Origin: Heterohyrax brucei
Taxonomy: Eukaryota; Chordata; Mammalia; Hyracoidea; Procaviidae
Direction of reading: 5' to 3'
Assembly: GCA_028571685.1 (NCBI GenBank)
Contig: CM053144.1
Coordinates: 100,408,171-100,472,170 of the forward strand
Length of the DNA: 64,000 nucleotides
A program made the position numbers and the translations under genes. Under the pieces are notes generated by a model that saw nothing but the letters and a program-made list of their open reading frames with translations, did no database searches and was not told the origin of the DNA. The number at the start of each line of letters is the position of its first letter. The stretch's first letter is position 1. Of the stretch, positions 47,145 through 57,951 are shown one piece after another.

Positions 47145-49136
47145 ATTTTACTTTATTGTTATTATGACTGAATGAAAATGTACATTCCCATATAAATTTG
47201 CATGCTGACCTACATGCAGCTTTCACTGCTCTCCCTGCACGGTGACAGCATACTCTTCCTCTCTGCTCCATACATGACTTACCTTCCCAACAGTCTCCTA
47301 TCTTCTCCTCTCCACCCATTCCCCTTCCTCCAGTATGAGGTCGACGGGGCAACCTCTTATAGATGCCTAGAACCATAAAGTGCTCACACAATATGGTCCC
47401 TCTGTGTCACCAAGTCCAGTCCATTGCTGTCTGACATGTTGACCTTCATTATGATTTATGGACAGGGCTGTATCAGGGCCAGGGGCCCTGCTCCCAGGGG
47501 AACTCCAAGGCCCCTGGATCATCAATTGCACTCCCATTTATACTTGCGTTGCCAGTGAGACTCAACTTTGTGAGCTTCATTGTGGCTATCACTGGAGGTG
47601 GCCGGGCACCATCTGGTTCTTCCGGTCACAAGTTGATGTAGACATCCATTCATGTAGGTCTCTCTGTCTTCTGGATTCTCTTTCCCCCGTGTCATTATGG
47701 ATCTTTGTGATCATCCGTTCCTGCTGAGTTGGGACCATTTGCTATACCCTCAGATGGCAGCTTGGCAGCTTTTAAGACCCCAGATGCCACTCACCATTGT
47801 GGGGTGTGGAGAGACCTTATTAGCAAAATGCTAGTTGTGCCAATTGGCCTCGATTTCCCCTGAGAGCGTGGTCCCTGGCCCCCCCACCCCAGCTACTCTG
47901 TCCTTGCAATATTGGGTTAAGATGGGAGGAGTACACAAGTTGTGTTGAAGTCCTGTTAATATTGATCTTCTTAATAATGTGTGCTGTCACCAATTTCACC
48001 CAATCAAATTTCTAGCAACTATCTAATCTAAACCATCCACCCTCGCCCTCCTGCTCTCCCCTCCCTTTCAGCCATCAAAGAGTCTTTTCTGTTATTCATG
48101 AGTCTGCTTTTAAGTTCTTATCATAGGGTTCTCATACAATATTTGTCCTTCTATTGCTGACTACTTTCACTCAACATTATGTCCTCCAGTTGAAACCAGG
48201 TTAAGGGATGTTTCCTGCTATCATCATTGTTCTTTATCATTGCATAATGTTCCATTGAGTACATATACTATAGTTTACCTATCTATTCTTCTGTTGTTGG
48301 GCATCTGGGTTGATTCCATCTTTTCACTATAGCGGACTGTGCTGTGATGAACATAAGTGTGCATGTATCAGTTGGTGTGAATGGCCTTGATTCTGTAGGA
48401 TACACTCCAAGCAGCGGAATTACTGCGTCAAATGGTATATCTAGATCGAGCTTTCTAAAGAAGCTCCAGATTACTTTCCAAAGAAGTTGTACCATTTTGC
48501 AATCCCACAACAGGTTAGGAGAATTCCAATCTCTCCACAGCCTCTCCAGCATTCAGTGTTTGCATTTTTTGGATAATGGCCAACCTTGTTGAGGTGAGAT
48601 GGTATCTCATTGTCGTTTTGATTTGAATATCTTTAGTAGCTGATGATCGTGAGCATGTCTGCATGTGTTTTTTGGCTGCCTGGATCTCCTCTTTAGAGAA
48701 ATGTCTGTCCATCTGTTTTGCCCATCGCTTAATTGGATGATTTATCTTTTTCTTATTGGTATTTTGTAGTACCTTATAGATTATGGCTATCAGGCATCGG
48801 TCTGACATAGAGTTGCCAAATATTTTTTCCCATTCTGTAGGTGGCCTTTTAATTCTATTAATAAAGTCTTTGGATGAGCAAAAGTGATTGATTCTTAGTA
48901 GTTCCCATTTATCTATTTTCTCTTCTGTTGTTTGTGATTTGTTTGACAAATTTTGAAGTCTCTCTGTGTTGTGTATTAAACTGTCTATTGTTCTTCTTAC
49001 TTTTTCTTGGATGAGCTTTATCATTTTAGATTTGATATTTAGGTCTTTTATCCAACTTGAGTTGGTTTATATATAAGGTGTAAGATATGAGTCTTGTTTC
49101 AATTTATTGCAGATGGACATCCAATTTTGTTAGCAC
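47145..49136 (-). mobile_element. 5'-truncated L1 (minus), about 2 kb
   Basis: The reversed 3' UTR begins near 47160 (GACTGAATGAAAATGTACAT) and includes GGTGACAGCATACTC. The ORF2 C-terminal follows (48180-49136), with a 169-codon open piece at 48515-49024 (IKRPPTEWEKIFGNSMSDRC, then AKQMDRHFSKEEIQAAKKHM). It has the same 3' UTR type as the L1s at 9499 and 57952. It abuts RTE sequence on both sides. Confidence 0.85.
48515..49024 (-). pseudogene. L1 ORF2 C-terminal fragment
   Basis: An open run of 169 codons from a truncated copy. FCSSKDFINRIKRPPTEWEK and DRHFSKEEIQAAKKHMQTCS are the ORF2 region between the RT and the Cys-rich end. The matching piece in the L1 at 57952 (59267-59650) has almost the same residues (DRHFSKEEIQAAKKHMQTCS), so the two come from closely related source copies. 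It has no promoter or start of its own. Confidence 0.75.
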
Positions 49137-49140
49137 AGGA

Positions 49141-49490
49141 GAGCTTCTTTTAAGACTAACTAAAAAGAAAGGTCTAGTGAAAATTCTGAAAATTAGACAG
49201 TGAAAATTATGTGGATCATAGAACATTGTCCCAGACTTCAGCTTGAGTATTTTGGACATGTCTTTAGGAGAGACTGATGGCTAGAGGAGAAAATCATGTT
49301 TGGTAAATGGAGGGCCAGCAAAGGAAAGAAAACACTGAATGAGATGAATTGACACAATGGCCGCGACATTGAATTCAGACATACGAATGACAGTGAAGAT
49401 GGCGCAGAGCCAAGTAACACTTTGTCAGAACATGGGATTGCTGTGAGTTAGGGCACAGTCATTGGCAACTAACAACAAAAATAATTATTT
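49141..49490 (+). mobile_element. RTE LINE 3'-end fragment (plus)
   Basis: TATTTTGGACATGTC, AGGAGAGACTGATGGC, GAATTGACACAATGGCCG and GGCAACTAACAACAAAAAT keep the order of the RTE tail at 54290-54540. It is strongly diverged. Confidence 0.75.
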
Positions 49491-49976
49491 TTGGTGGATT
49501 GCTAGTTGTAATGTTTACACTATATAACATAAACTCCAATTCATAAATTGTTTAGCTGCAGATGGCAATAATTTGTCTCTGGATCCTGATTCAATGGTAG
49601 AAGAAAAGCATGAAAATTAGGAATGTAATCAGAATCTGGCCACTAGACCTGGATCTTTTCACCATGCCCTATGAAGAAACTGGCTGCAAATGAGAAATGA
49701 TTCTGCTTTTGACATTAAGATGCCCTAGTTGTTGAAAGGAGCTTCAAAAGAAGTTTTTGAAATGAAGAAACAATTAAAATAATACTAGTCAAGCCAATAA
49801 AACCGTGTCTAGGATTTCCAGTGGTTACACACAACCCAAGAAGAGTTTAAATATTTTGGAATGTAATGATTTGTAAAAACTGAGGATAAAACATCAGGAT
49901 TTCTAAGCTAGTTTGGACTTGGGTGCAAATTTCCTAACACGTATTATCATATCACCAGTAGATCAGCGTAGGCTTA
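49491..49976. other. Spacer, nothing recognised
   Basis: No frame or repeat identified. Confidence 0.35.
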
Positions 49977-49978
49977 TA

Positions 49979-50867
49979 TGAGGTCTGACAATTAAGTTCA
50001 TGAATTGGCCAGTGTGTGCTTACATTGGCAGCACTGAGTAAACAACTCGGTAAGGTTTCATAACCTTGATGTATCAGTGTCTCACGGTTGTGTTTGTGTC
50101 GACGTCTGTCAGTGTCTTGCTGAGTGGCATTCATTAATTTTTGCATATTTCTGTGTGCCATTGTGAGAATGTCAGAGCTTGAATTAGAGCAGTTAACAAA
50201 TGTTGCATTTCTTGTTAAACTTGGCAAGAGTGGACGTGAAATCAGGGACATGTTAGTCCAAGTTTATGGGGATAATGTCAAAAAGCAAATGTCAGTGTAC
50301 AAATGGATTAACTATTTTTCTAAGGGGAGAGAAAGTGTCACTAATGAAGAGAGGTCAGGCCAGCCGGTAATGAGCAGAACTAATGAAAACATTGAAAAAA
50401 TTTTTACCAACTAGACAAACAGTTAACCAAGTTTACTATTTGGAAGTGCTGAAAAGGCTGTGTGAGAAAGTCAGATGAAAATGACCTGAACTTCACCAAC
50501 AAGTCATGGCTCTTGCATCACAACAATGCACCACCTCCCATGACATTGTCTGTAATGCAGTTTTTGGCCAGTAAACAAGTAACTCTATTGGAACACCCTC
50601 CCTACTCATCTGATCTGGCCCCTAGTGACTTTTTTTTTGTTACCCAAAGATAAAGAAAACATTGGAAGTAAGACATTTGAATGACATTCAGAACTTCAAG
50701 AGTAATATGATGACGGATCTGATAGCCATCCAGAAAAGGATGGACTAGGCACTGGCATCAGTGCACAGCTTCCCAAGAGGAGTACTTCAAAGGTGATCAC
50801 AATGATATTCAGCAATGTGTGTGCCACTTTTTCTATGATGAGTTCCTGAACTTAATTGTCCGACCTC
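49979..50867 (+). mobile_element. Mariner DNA transposon with internal deletion
   Basis: TIRs TGAGGTCTGACAATTAAGTT and CTTAATTGTCCGACCTC. TA lies at 49977-49978 and 50868-50869. Compared with the 35040 copy, about 363 bases are missing between codon about 80 and the ACAGTTAACCAAGTTTACT segment (50417), removing the first catalytic Asp. Total about 0.89 kb. Confidence 0.9.
50169..50760 (+). pseudogene. Mariner transposase relic, deleted
   Basis: ATG 50169 gives MSELELEQLTNVAFLVKLGK, then EIRDMLVQVYGDNVKKQMSV and YKWINYF, which is the DNA-binding half. After the deletion, the C-terminal catalytic half reads KSWLLHHNNAPPPMTLSV at 50501-50554 and YSSDLAPSDFF at about 50603-50635. The second catalytic Asp is Asn here (50522-50524); the third Asp (50627-50629) is present at the correct 34-codon spacing. 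The first Asp is deleted. It could not have moved on its own in this form. Confidence 0.88.
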
Positions 50868-51949
50868 TATATTACAATGCAAAGTTATCATTGAAAACCT
50901 AGGGGATTAAAACCTTAAAGGTTTTTTCTTACTCTTACTCCTGGGTCAGTGGCAGTTATGGTCCACATAGCCATACAGAAATTGAGTCTGAAAGAGGTTC
51001 TGCCGCCTTATTAGTTGGCCTATCCGGAACACACAATCTTCCAGTTGTTTACAGTAGAGAAAGACAAAGACTGGAGACTTGCATGTAGGCTTTTCACTGC
51101 CTTAGCATGGAAGTGATAAACACCAATATCATGATCATTTTATTGGTTAGAATGAGTCACATGGACATGCTTAATTGCAAACAGATTAAGAGATGTGTGA
51201 AAATGATTGGTGAAAATATTTGGTAAGCATTACAGCTTCAACTACAGGCACCTGCCTAGGGATTGGTAATTTCTTCACTCATCTAAAAAGTAAGTTGAAG
51301 TCATATTATTAGTCATAATTTAGAACAATATCCAGATGTTTTACAGAATATGAAGTAATGTTTTCAGAGACAAATACAACCAGGGAGTAGATAAGGGATT
51401 TGTGACTATCCTAGGTTAAGACAGTCATCCTTGCATTCTTTGAGCAGAAGACAGTCATCCATTTATCAACGAATGGAACTTTGAAAATATCCTTTAGTTA
51501 GCCATTGTTCCATTATTCATAGGTGCATGTCCATCCAACTATGTAAAACTGTCTGAGAGAGAGACACTAAATACTTGCGGTCATTTCCAGTGATTTTTAA
51601 TTTTATAGCAGAATTTTAAAAACAGAAAGTAAAAAATTTAGTCAGCTAGATTTTGTAGCCGAGTGATAGCTCATAAAATAATTAGAGCAGATAGAAACCT
51701 TAGTTCATCAGTTTCATGTGTTCTCATCTTTTTTCACAGTTATGAAAGAGTTATTACACTAATTTCAAGTTAGAGGTTATTGTCCTAAATTGGCAAGAAT
51801 TTTTCAGCATGAGGACGAACATTCATTAATTGTTTCATGCTTTGAGAATACAGCTCTAGACACTATGTGGTCATTTCTACAGGGTCTTCAGAGCACTTAA
51901 AATTATTTGAGATTTTTTTTTAGTGGAAATATGTGTACAGATGGTGTTA
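50868..51949. other. Unrecognised sequence
   Basis: No frame or repeat identified beyond an imperfect local direct repeat (AGACAGTCATCC at about 51420 and 51449). Confidence 0.35.
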
Positions 51950-52151
51950 CTGTTAGGTGCTATTAGCTTGGCCCCTGACCCATGGCGGCTCCATATATGC
52001 AGAGTAGAAATGTGTTCTATAGGCTTCAAGGCTGCTACTTTTCACAAGTTGATAGTCTTGCCTCTTTTCTAAGGTATTTCTAGGTGGGTACAAACTGCTG
52101 ACCTTTCATTATTAGATGAGCACTTAACCATTTGCGCCACCCTGGGACTCC
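51950..52151 (-). mobile_element. AfroSINE, long subtype (minus)
   Basis: TGTTAGGTGCTATTAGCTTG at the left and TTTGCGCCACCCTGGGACTC at the right, the reverse of a tRNA-like head. The body differs from the other copies (TTTTCACAAGTTGATAGTC), suggesting another subtype. First of three same-strand SINEs. Confidence 0.75.
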
Positions 52152-52347
52152 TAGCAAACTAGTATTGTCCAGTTGATTCTGACTTCTGGAGATCTCATGT
52201 ATATAGTGTAGAAATATACTCTATCAAGTTTGCAGTGGTTGATTTTTTTCAGGAGATTGCCAGATACCTTTGAGTGAGTTTGAACTGCCGTTCTTTTGGT
52301 TAGTAGTCAAGTGCTTAATCATTTTGTGCAACGCAGAGACTCACTGT
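52152..52347 (-). mobile_element. AfroSINE, long subtype (minus)
   Basis: TTGTCCAGTTGATTCTGACT, GTTTGAACTGCCGTTC (reverse of box B) and TTTTGGTTAGTAGTCAAGTG. It abuts the SINE before it. Confidence 0.7.
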
Positions 52348-52431
52348 CTGTCTCTCTTTTCTTCTTTTCTGAGAAGGCAATATTTTAAAAGAATTGGCAG
52401 AAAATACTTAGTAGATGAATAAAAATGAACA

Positions 52432-52598
52432 ACCAAACCCACTGCCACTGAGTTGAATTGAAATGATTTCAACTCATAGCAACTTTATAGGGTATAGGAG
52501 AACTGCCTCACAGAGTTTCCAAGGAGCACCTGGTGGACTTGAATTTCTGACTGATGAGCAGCCATAGCAGTTAACCACTGTGCCACCAGAGTTTCCAG
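52432..52598 (-). mobile_element. AfroSINE (minus)
   Basis: CCAAACCCACTGCCACTGAG, TTTCCAAGGAGCACCTGGTG and ACTGTGCCACCAGAGTTTCC. Complete. Confidence 0.88.
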
Positions 52599-52914
52599 TG
52601 GATGAATAGATAGTTTGAAGGACTTCAGGAAATCTTGGATAAAAAGATTAGTTAGGGCTAGAGCAGCAGTCTGTGGATCACAACTTTCCTGGAGATAATA
52701 CACTTGGACTTGAAATCTGTGGCTTGGGTTTCAGGTCTTGGCCTCTTCTGTCCCAGGCTGGCAGAGGCTGAAAAAAATAATTTGGGTTTTCAAGTACCTT
52801 GCTATTGCCCTGCATGATTTCAGGTCTCAGGTTTAGGCTATATATTACCAGGAATAATGGTAATCTCAACACAACTAAATAAAAAAGATACGGTTACATT
52901 AGAAGGGTATTTTT

Positions 52915-53410
52915 GTTGTATTTTCTTTTATTCTTAAAGTTTACAGTTCAAGTTAGTTTCTCATACAAAAATTTATACACACATTTTTATGTGACCCCAG
53001 TTGCTCTCCTTGTAATGTGGCACCACATTCCTCCTTTCTACCTTGGATTTCCTGTGTCAGTTCAACCAGCTCCTGTTCTTTTTTGCCTTCTCCTCTTGCC
53101 TCTAGGTAAGAGTTGTCCATTTAGTTTCCTATATATAGTTGAGCTTAGCAGCCTTGTCTTCTCGAGTATCATTTTACGTGTCACAATCCAATCTAATCTT
53201 TGTGTAAAGAGTCGCCTTGAGGAATGGTTTCAGTTCTGGGTTATGTAAGAGGTCATGTCTTCTGAGGTTGCTCCAGTCTCCAACCACTAAGTTTAGTCTT
53301 TTTACTAGAATTTCAGTTTCCCACTTTTCTCCTGTTCCTTCAGGACCTCCATTGCACTCCCTGTCAAGGCAGTCATTGGTGGTAGCCAGACACCACCTAG
53401 TTCTGGAAGG
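52915..53410 (-). mobile_element. 5'-truncated L1 3' UTR (minus)
   Basis: AAAGTTTACAGTTCAAGTTA, TTCTCATACAAAAATTTATA and TTGGTGGTAGCCAGACACCA. It has the same 3' UTR type as the 16599 and 26813 elements and no coding part. Confidence 0.8.
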
Positions 53411-53997
53411 GCCTTCTAACTGTAGTTGTGCTGTATGGATGTATTGTACAGATGTATTTTGTACATAGTGTAGATTAATTTGTTCATGGGTGTCAAAATA
53501 CTTTGAAGAGATTCCAATTACTTGCCGTGTTGGTCACTTTATTATATTTCTCAGTTTCTATCATGTTTTGTTTGTTTCCCTTAGTAGGTATTATTTAAGA
53601 ACAATCTTGATAAATATTCAATTTGGTTTATTCAGTAATTTTGCAAATACTTATGGAATGTCCTTACTGTGCTGCATACGACGAGCCATGAGAACATGTA
53701 AGTGAATAAGACCTTTCCTTTACATAGGTGTCAGTGGACAGCATTTTAAATGTTGTAAAAGCATGTAGGGATTTGGGATAATATGGGAAATTCAGTAAAT
53801 TCAGAATGAAAAGAAAAACTTTTACAGGGAAGAGATATTTGGTAAAGTATTGAGGGATAAGCAAAAATTGGAAGGAACAGATGAACAAGAAAAGGAAGGC
53901 CATTACAGCAGAGGTAATAGCGAAGCATAAGAGAACAGGATATAGAAATTTCATCAGCTCTTGGGTGTGGTGCATGTAGGGGTTAAGAAATAAAAGG
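53411..53997. other. Unrecognised, possible old mammalian repeat
   Basis: TTTATTCAGTAATTTTGCAA near 53628 and ACATGTAAGTGAATAAGACC near 53694 resemble a common ancient repeat, but too weakly to name. Confidence 0.3.
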
Positions 53998-54545
53998 ACA
54001 TATTACCCTGGGAAAATCTGCTGCAAAAGGCCTCTTTAAAGTTTCAGCAAGTAAAGATGTCACCTTGAAGACTAAGGTGCGCCTGACTCAAGCTGTGGTA
54101 TTTTCAATTGCATCATAAGCATGTGAAAGCTGGGCAGTGAATAAGGAAGACAGAAGAAGAATTGATGCCTTTGAATTGTGATGTTGGAGAAGAATATTGA
54201 ACATACTATGGGCTGCCAAAAGAACAAACAGATCTGTTCTAGCAGAAGTACAACCAGAGTGCTCCTTGGAAGCAAGGATGTGAGACTGCAATTACATACT
54301 TTGGACATGTTGTCAGGAGGGATCAGTCTGTGGAGAACAACATCATGCTTGGTAGAGTAGAGGGTCAGTGAAAAAGAGGGGTCCTCAAGGAGATGGATTG
54401 ACACAGTGGCTGCAACAATGGGCATAAGCATAACATTGATTGTGGGCATGGTACAGGACTGGGCGGTGTATTTTTCTGCTGTGGATAAAGTTGCTATGAG
54501 TAAGAACAGTCCCAGTGGCACCTAACAACAACAACAGCAGCAGCA
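53998..54545 (+). mobile_element. RTE LINE 3'-end fragment (plus), with (AAC)n tail
   Basis: GGGAAAATCTGCTGCAAAAG, GTGCGCCTGACTCAAGCTG, TACTTTGGACATGTTGTCAG and GGCACCTAACAACAACAAC. It ends in AAC/AGC triplets (54520-54545). It is the cleanest RTE tail in the window. Confidence 0.9.
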
Positions 54546-56524
54546 CGTAGGAGTGGAGAGGCAGAAAGGAAGACTGAGAGGTGGGACAATCCAGATCACC
54601 AATCCACCGTAATTTTAATAAGATGATGCCACTCAAACTCGAGAGCTGTTCCGCTGGGCTAGAGTACAGATAGTGGAAGAGATGGGAGAAGGACAGGAGG
54701 CTGGATGGAGGTTTTGAAGGCTATTTGTGGTTCTAGGGAGAAATTTATGTTGTCCTGATCACTGAGGATGGAGGAGAAAGGATTACAGGGATTTTAAAGA
54801 GGGAAGTAGGCAGAGCTGTGTGATCTGTAGGAAATGGCTAGTGAGAGAGAGGCAGAACTTTGAAACAGCTTCCAGATTTATGTTTTAGATGATTGGGTTT
54901 CATTAAATGAGAAAGGGAATATAATCTGACGAAGTACATGTTTTAGAAGCATCTGACAAATTTTCCTTCATTATGAGTAGAATATGGCAAGAGCTAGATT
55001 GTAAATTATACTAACATTTTCTGTAACATGGAAATACAGTTAAGCTTTTCTGGGTTAAAAAAAACATGAAATCTGCAACTGAACATCCCTGAACAAATTG
55101 TTTCAATGTGGGACAGTTGAGAAGCCCAACCTCTCTAGAGACTCTTGTGTAAGAACGTATTGCTGTATGTTTAATAAGAGCAATGCAGAGTTCTAATTTA
55201 GTAAGAAGTTTGCAAAGAGTATTTTTGAATTAAAAAAAAACTTATTTATTGCTATTTGAGGTGTGGTGTAAAGTGTTTGTCCTCCTCCTGCTGTCACCCA
55301 GAACTTTTCTGGATGTTTATTCGCCATTCCTACAGGTCAACATGTTTAGTTTTCCAAGTATCATTTTCCAGATGACAATTTCATCTGGCCTCCTTACTAA
55401 TGCTTTCCCCCCTGTATTAGAGAGGGGATAACTAAATTAGAGCACTTTGCTCTTCTGACCCTCAAGAGATATGGGGGTGGTCTTTAGATAAAATTATACT
55501 GTGGTAATGTTATTCCCATTTTTGAGTTGTTAGCAAGTATCTCACTGAGTGATGCAAGGCCTGGATGTGGCATGGTGAGGATTCTAACAGTGTGGCAGGC
55601 AGCTGCATCTTTTGCTGGCTATTTTCCTATGAGTTGGTAGGTTCCTTTGGCCTTTGGTCCTTCATCTTTGTCATACTTGATGTGTCCTTGGATTCTTCAT
55701 GCATGCTCGTTGATTAACATACTGCTTCTGGTTTAGTTGTAATTTCAAGAATTTGATACTTGGGGATTTAAAGAATAAAAGTTCGCTTTATGAGTTAGCA
55801 TCGGGCAGTGAACACTATACACCTGGTCCTCTGACTCTGATCCTGAACCACTGGAATATAAAGTAAAATAAGAACACAAGAGGTAAGCATATACAGAAAT
55901 TTGCATTTATTCTTTCTCTTGGAGACAATGTACTCCTCATTGATATTTTTATAGACATAAATCACATATTTATATCACTATTTAAAATTATCAGCAATAA
56001 TCTAGCTTACATATTATATTTTTAAAATAATTTACAAGTTCAACAAGTAAATAAGCAATAATTGACAGATATCATGATTTCTTTTCCATATTGTTTGTAG
56101 TTTCCTAGATTTCTGTGAAAGTTAACAATGAAATTACATGGTCATGACTCATACTCTTTTACTTAAATTTTCAAAGTGTTTAAGAGTATAGTCCAAGCTC
56201 ACAACAAATTTTCTGTTGACACAGTATTTCCTTTATGCAGTTTGATGATGACTAAAGCACACAATTTTAGATTATCCAAGTACAACACATTCTAGAATTT
56301 TTCAGAGGCAATCCAGAGGGATGCTAAAAGAATAGAAAGATGAATTCTAGTCAGAAAGCATAGTATTCTTTAAAGTATTTTCAACACCATTTTTATGCTT
56401 TACATCCTAAGTCTTCTATTGTAAATTCTGTAGGTCCTGATTGATTTTATTCTTGTTTCTAAATTACATTGAAAAACACTGAAATTCAAAACTGAGGAAA
56501 GTTATGTCTTCCCACTGTCAGCTA
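54546..56524. other. No recognisable gene or repeat
   Basis: About 2 kb with no credible frame. 54640-54900 is slightly more GC-rich. Confidence 0.35.
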
Positions 56525-56660
56525 GAAGCCCTGGTGGTACCGTGGTTAGGCAGTACAGCAAGCTAGGTGCACTAACCAAAGCATTGGCAGCTTAAGTCCA
56601 CCAACTGCTTCTGGAAACCCTTTAGGGCAGTTCTATGCTGTCCTATAGGATCTTCATGAG
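56525..56660 (+). mobile_element. AfroSINE (plus), short subtype
   Basis: AGAAGCCCTGGTGGTACCGT head, CACCAACTGCTTCTGG and TAGGGCAGTTCTATGCTGTC. The tail runs into a T16 (GT)n tract. It has an internal irregularity near 56553. Confidence 0.8.
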
Positions 56661-56694
56661 TTTTTTTTTTTTTTTTGTGTGTGTGTGTGTGTGT
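56661..56694 (+). repeat. T16 followed by (GT)9
   Basis: A pure T run (56661-56676) then GT dinucleotides (56677-56694) at the end of the SINE. Confidence 0.9.
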
Positions 56695-57100
56695 CTGTTG
56701 AGGAGGACAGCAGAATCTATGCATCTCCTGTTAGTGTTTGCTGTCAAAATGTACCCTCATCAGGCCATGGTTAACTTGAAGGACTTCTAGGAGTCAGAGT
56801 AGCTGAGTTTTAGTTTCAAAACTATCACAAGATTCTTTGTGTCCCTGAGGATATTACTTCTCCACTCAAGGATCAGATGACATGTAGATTCTATCAAGCA
56901 TCTGTATCCATAAGTCTGTGATTCTACTATGTGAAAGCTTCCTTCAGTGTACAGTGATGTCATTGAACCTCCGTTTCCTCAGACTGTCCATGCTACTTTC
57001 ATGTCTGATACTGTCTCTTGATGGCCACTGTCTGAGTCCCTTTCTCACTCTCCTGGCACAGCCCCTTAACCAGGCAGTGTACTGATTTACTTAATATGGC
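56695..57100. other. Spacer, nothing recognised
   Basis: No frame or repeat identified. Confidence 0.3.
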
Positions 57101-57800
57101 CTTTTTAAGCCATGTATGATCTTACGAATTTTATGATTGAGATTATACAAATAAGGTCCTTATGGCCCATTAAGGGGACTGACAGCTTGCTAATAAAAAA
57201 AATAAGGTACATGGTGTGGTGTGATACAAATAAGGTGTATGGAAACTTAATAAGGGATTGGTTAACATTGCCATCCGCTGGGCTTAAAATGGAGCCAATT
57301 CCAGAGCAGAGGAGGGACCTCACTATTATCAAGAAGAGATGAGAGTAGAGTGTATCCACTGGACCTGGGATGACTGCATGAAAATTTCTTAGACCTAGGA
57401 GGCAGAGAAAGAGAGAGAGAGAGACAGAGACGGAGAGAGACAAAGAGCTGTACCACAGAAGATGGTACAAAATGATAAGAAGTAATGGCAGAGAAGAACC
57501 AGGAGACCAGTGCAAGAGAGCGCAGTGGACTTCCCAGTCTGTGGAGCAAGCTGGTTCCAGTGGGTGTGCTGGCCCATGGGGCAAAAAAGCTGGGGGCCTT
57601 CAAACAGATTTCCTGGAGCAGGGGAGTACCTCTGGGTAATTACTGGTAGAGCTAAAGAACTTTGTAGTTGTCTGTGCAAGACAGAGGCTTAGGACCAAGG
57701 GAAAGGGAGAAACCTGTCTGCAAACATCCTAATGGAAGAACTGTGTTCCCATCTGTTCCCTGATCCTGAATTATAACTTGTTGCTTCCCTTTCTAGACCC
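57101..57800. other. GA-rich unclassified unit
   Basis: A purine-rich segment with a (GA)n core at 57401-57441 in a locally more GC-rich stretch. A 159-codon minus-strand frame (57105-57584) crosses the GA tract, giving a Ser/Leu run, and has no recognised domain. The unit looks like a medium-repetitive element (LTR or other) but I cannot place it. Confidence 0.35.
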
Positions 57801-57951
57801 CATATTTGTGAATATGGTTTATTAGTTCTCTGTGGCTATTGTAACAAATTACTGAACCAAGCAGAAAAATAGAGAATATTTTGGGAGGGATGGCTGATGT
57901 CAGAATCAGTACAAAGGTTAGAGAAGGAATCAGCCTTGTGTTGTTGATTTT

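Noticed and set aside
57105..57584. 159-codon minus-strand frame with hydrophobic Ser/Leu stretches as a membrane protein
   Set aside because: The hydrophobic part comes from the reversed (GA)n tract. Overlapping frames in the same region are equally open, and nothing resembles a known protein.
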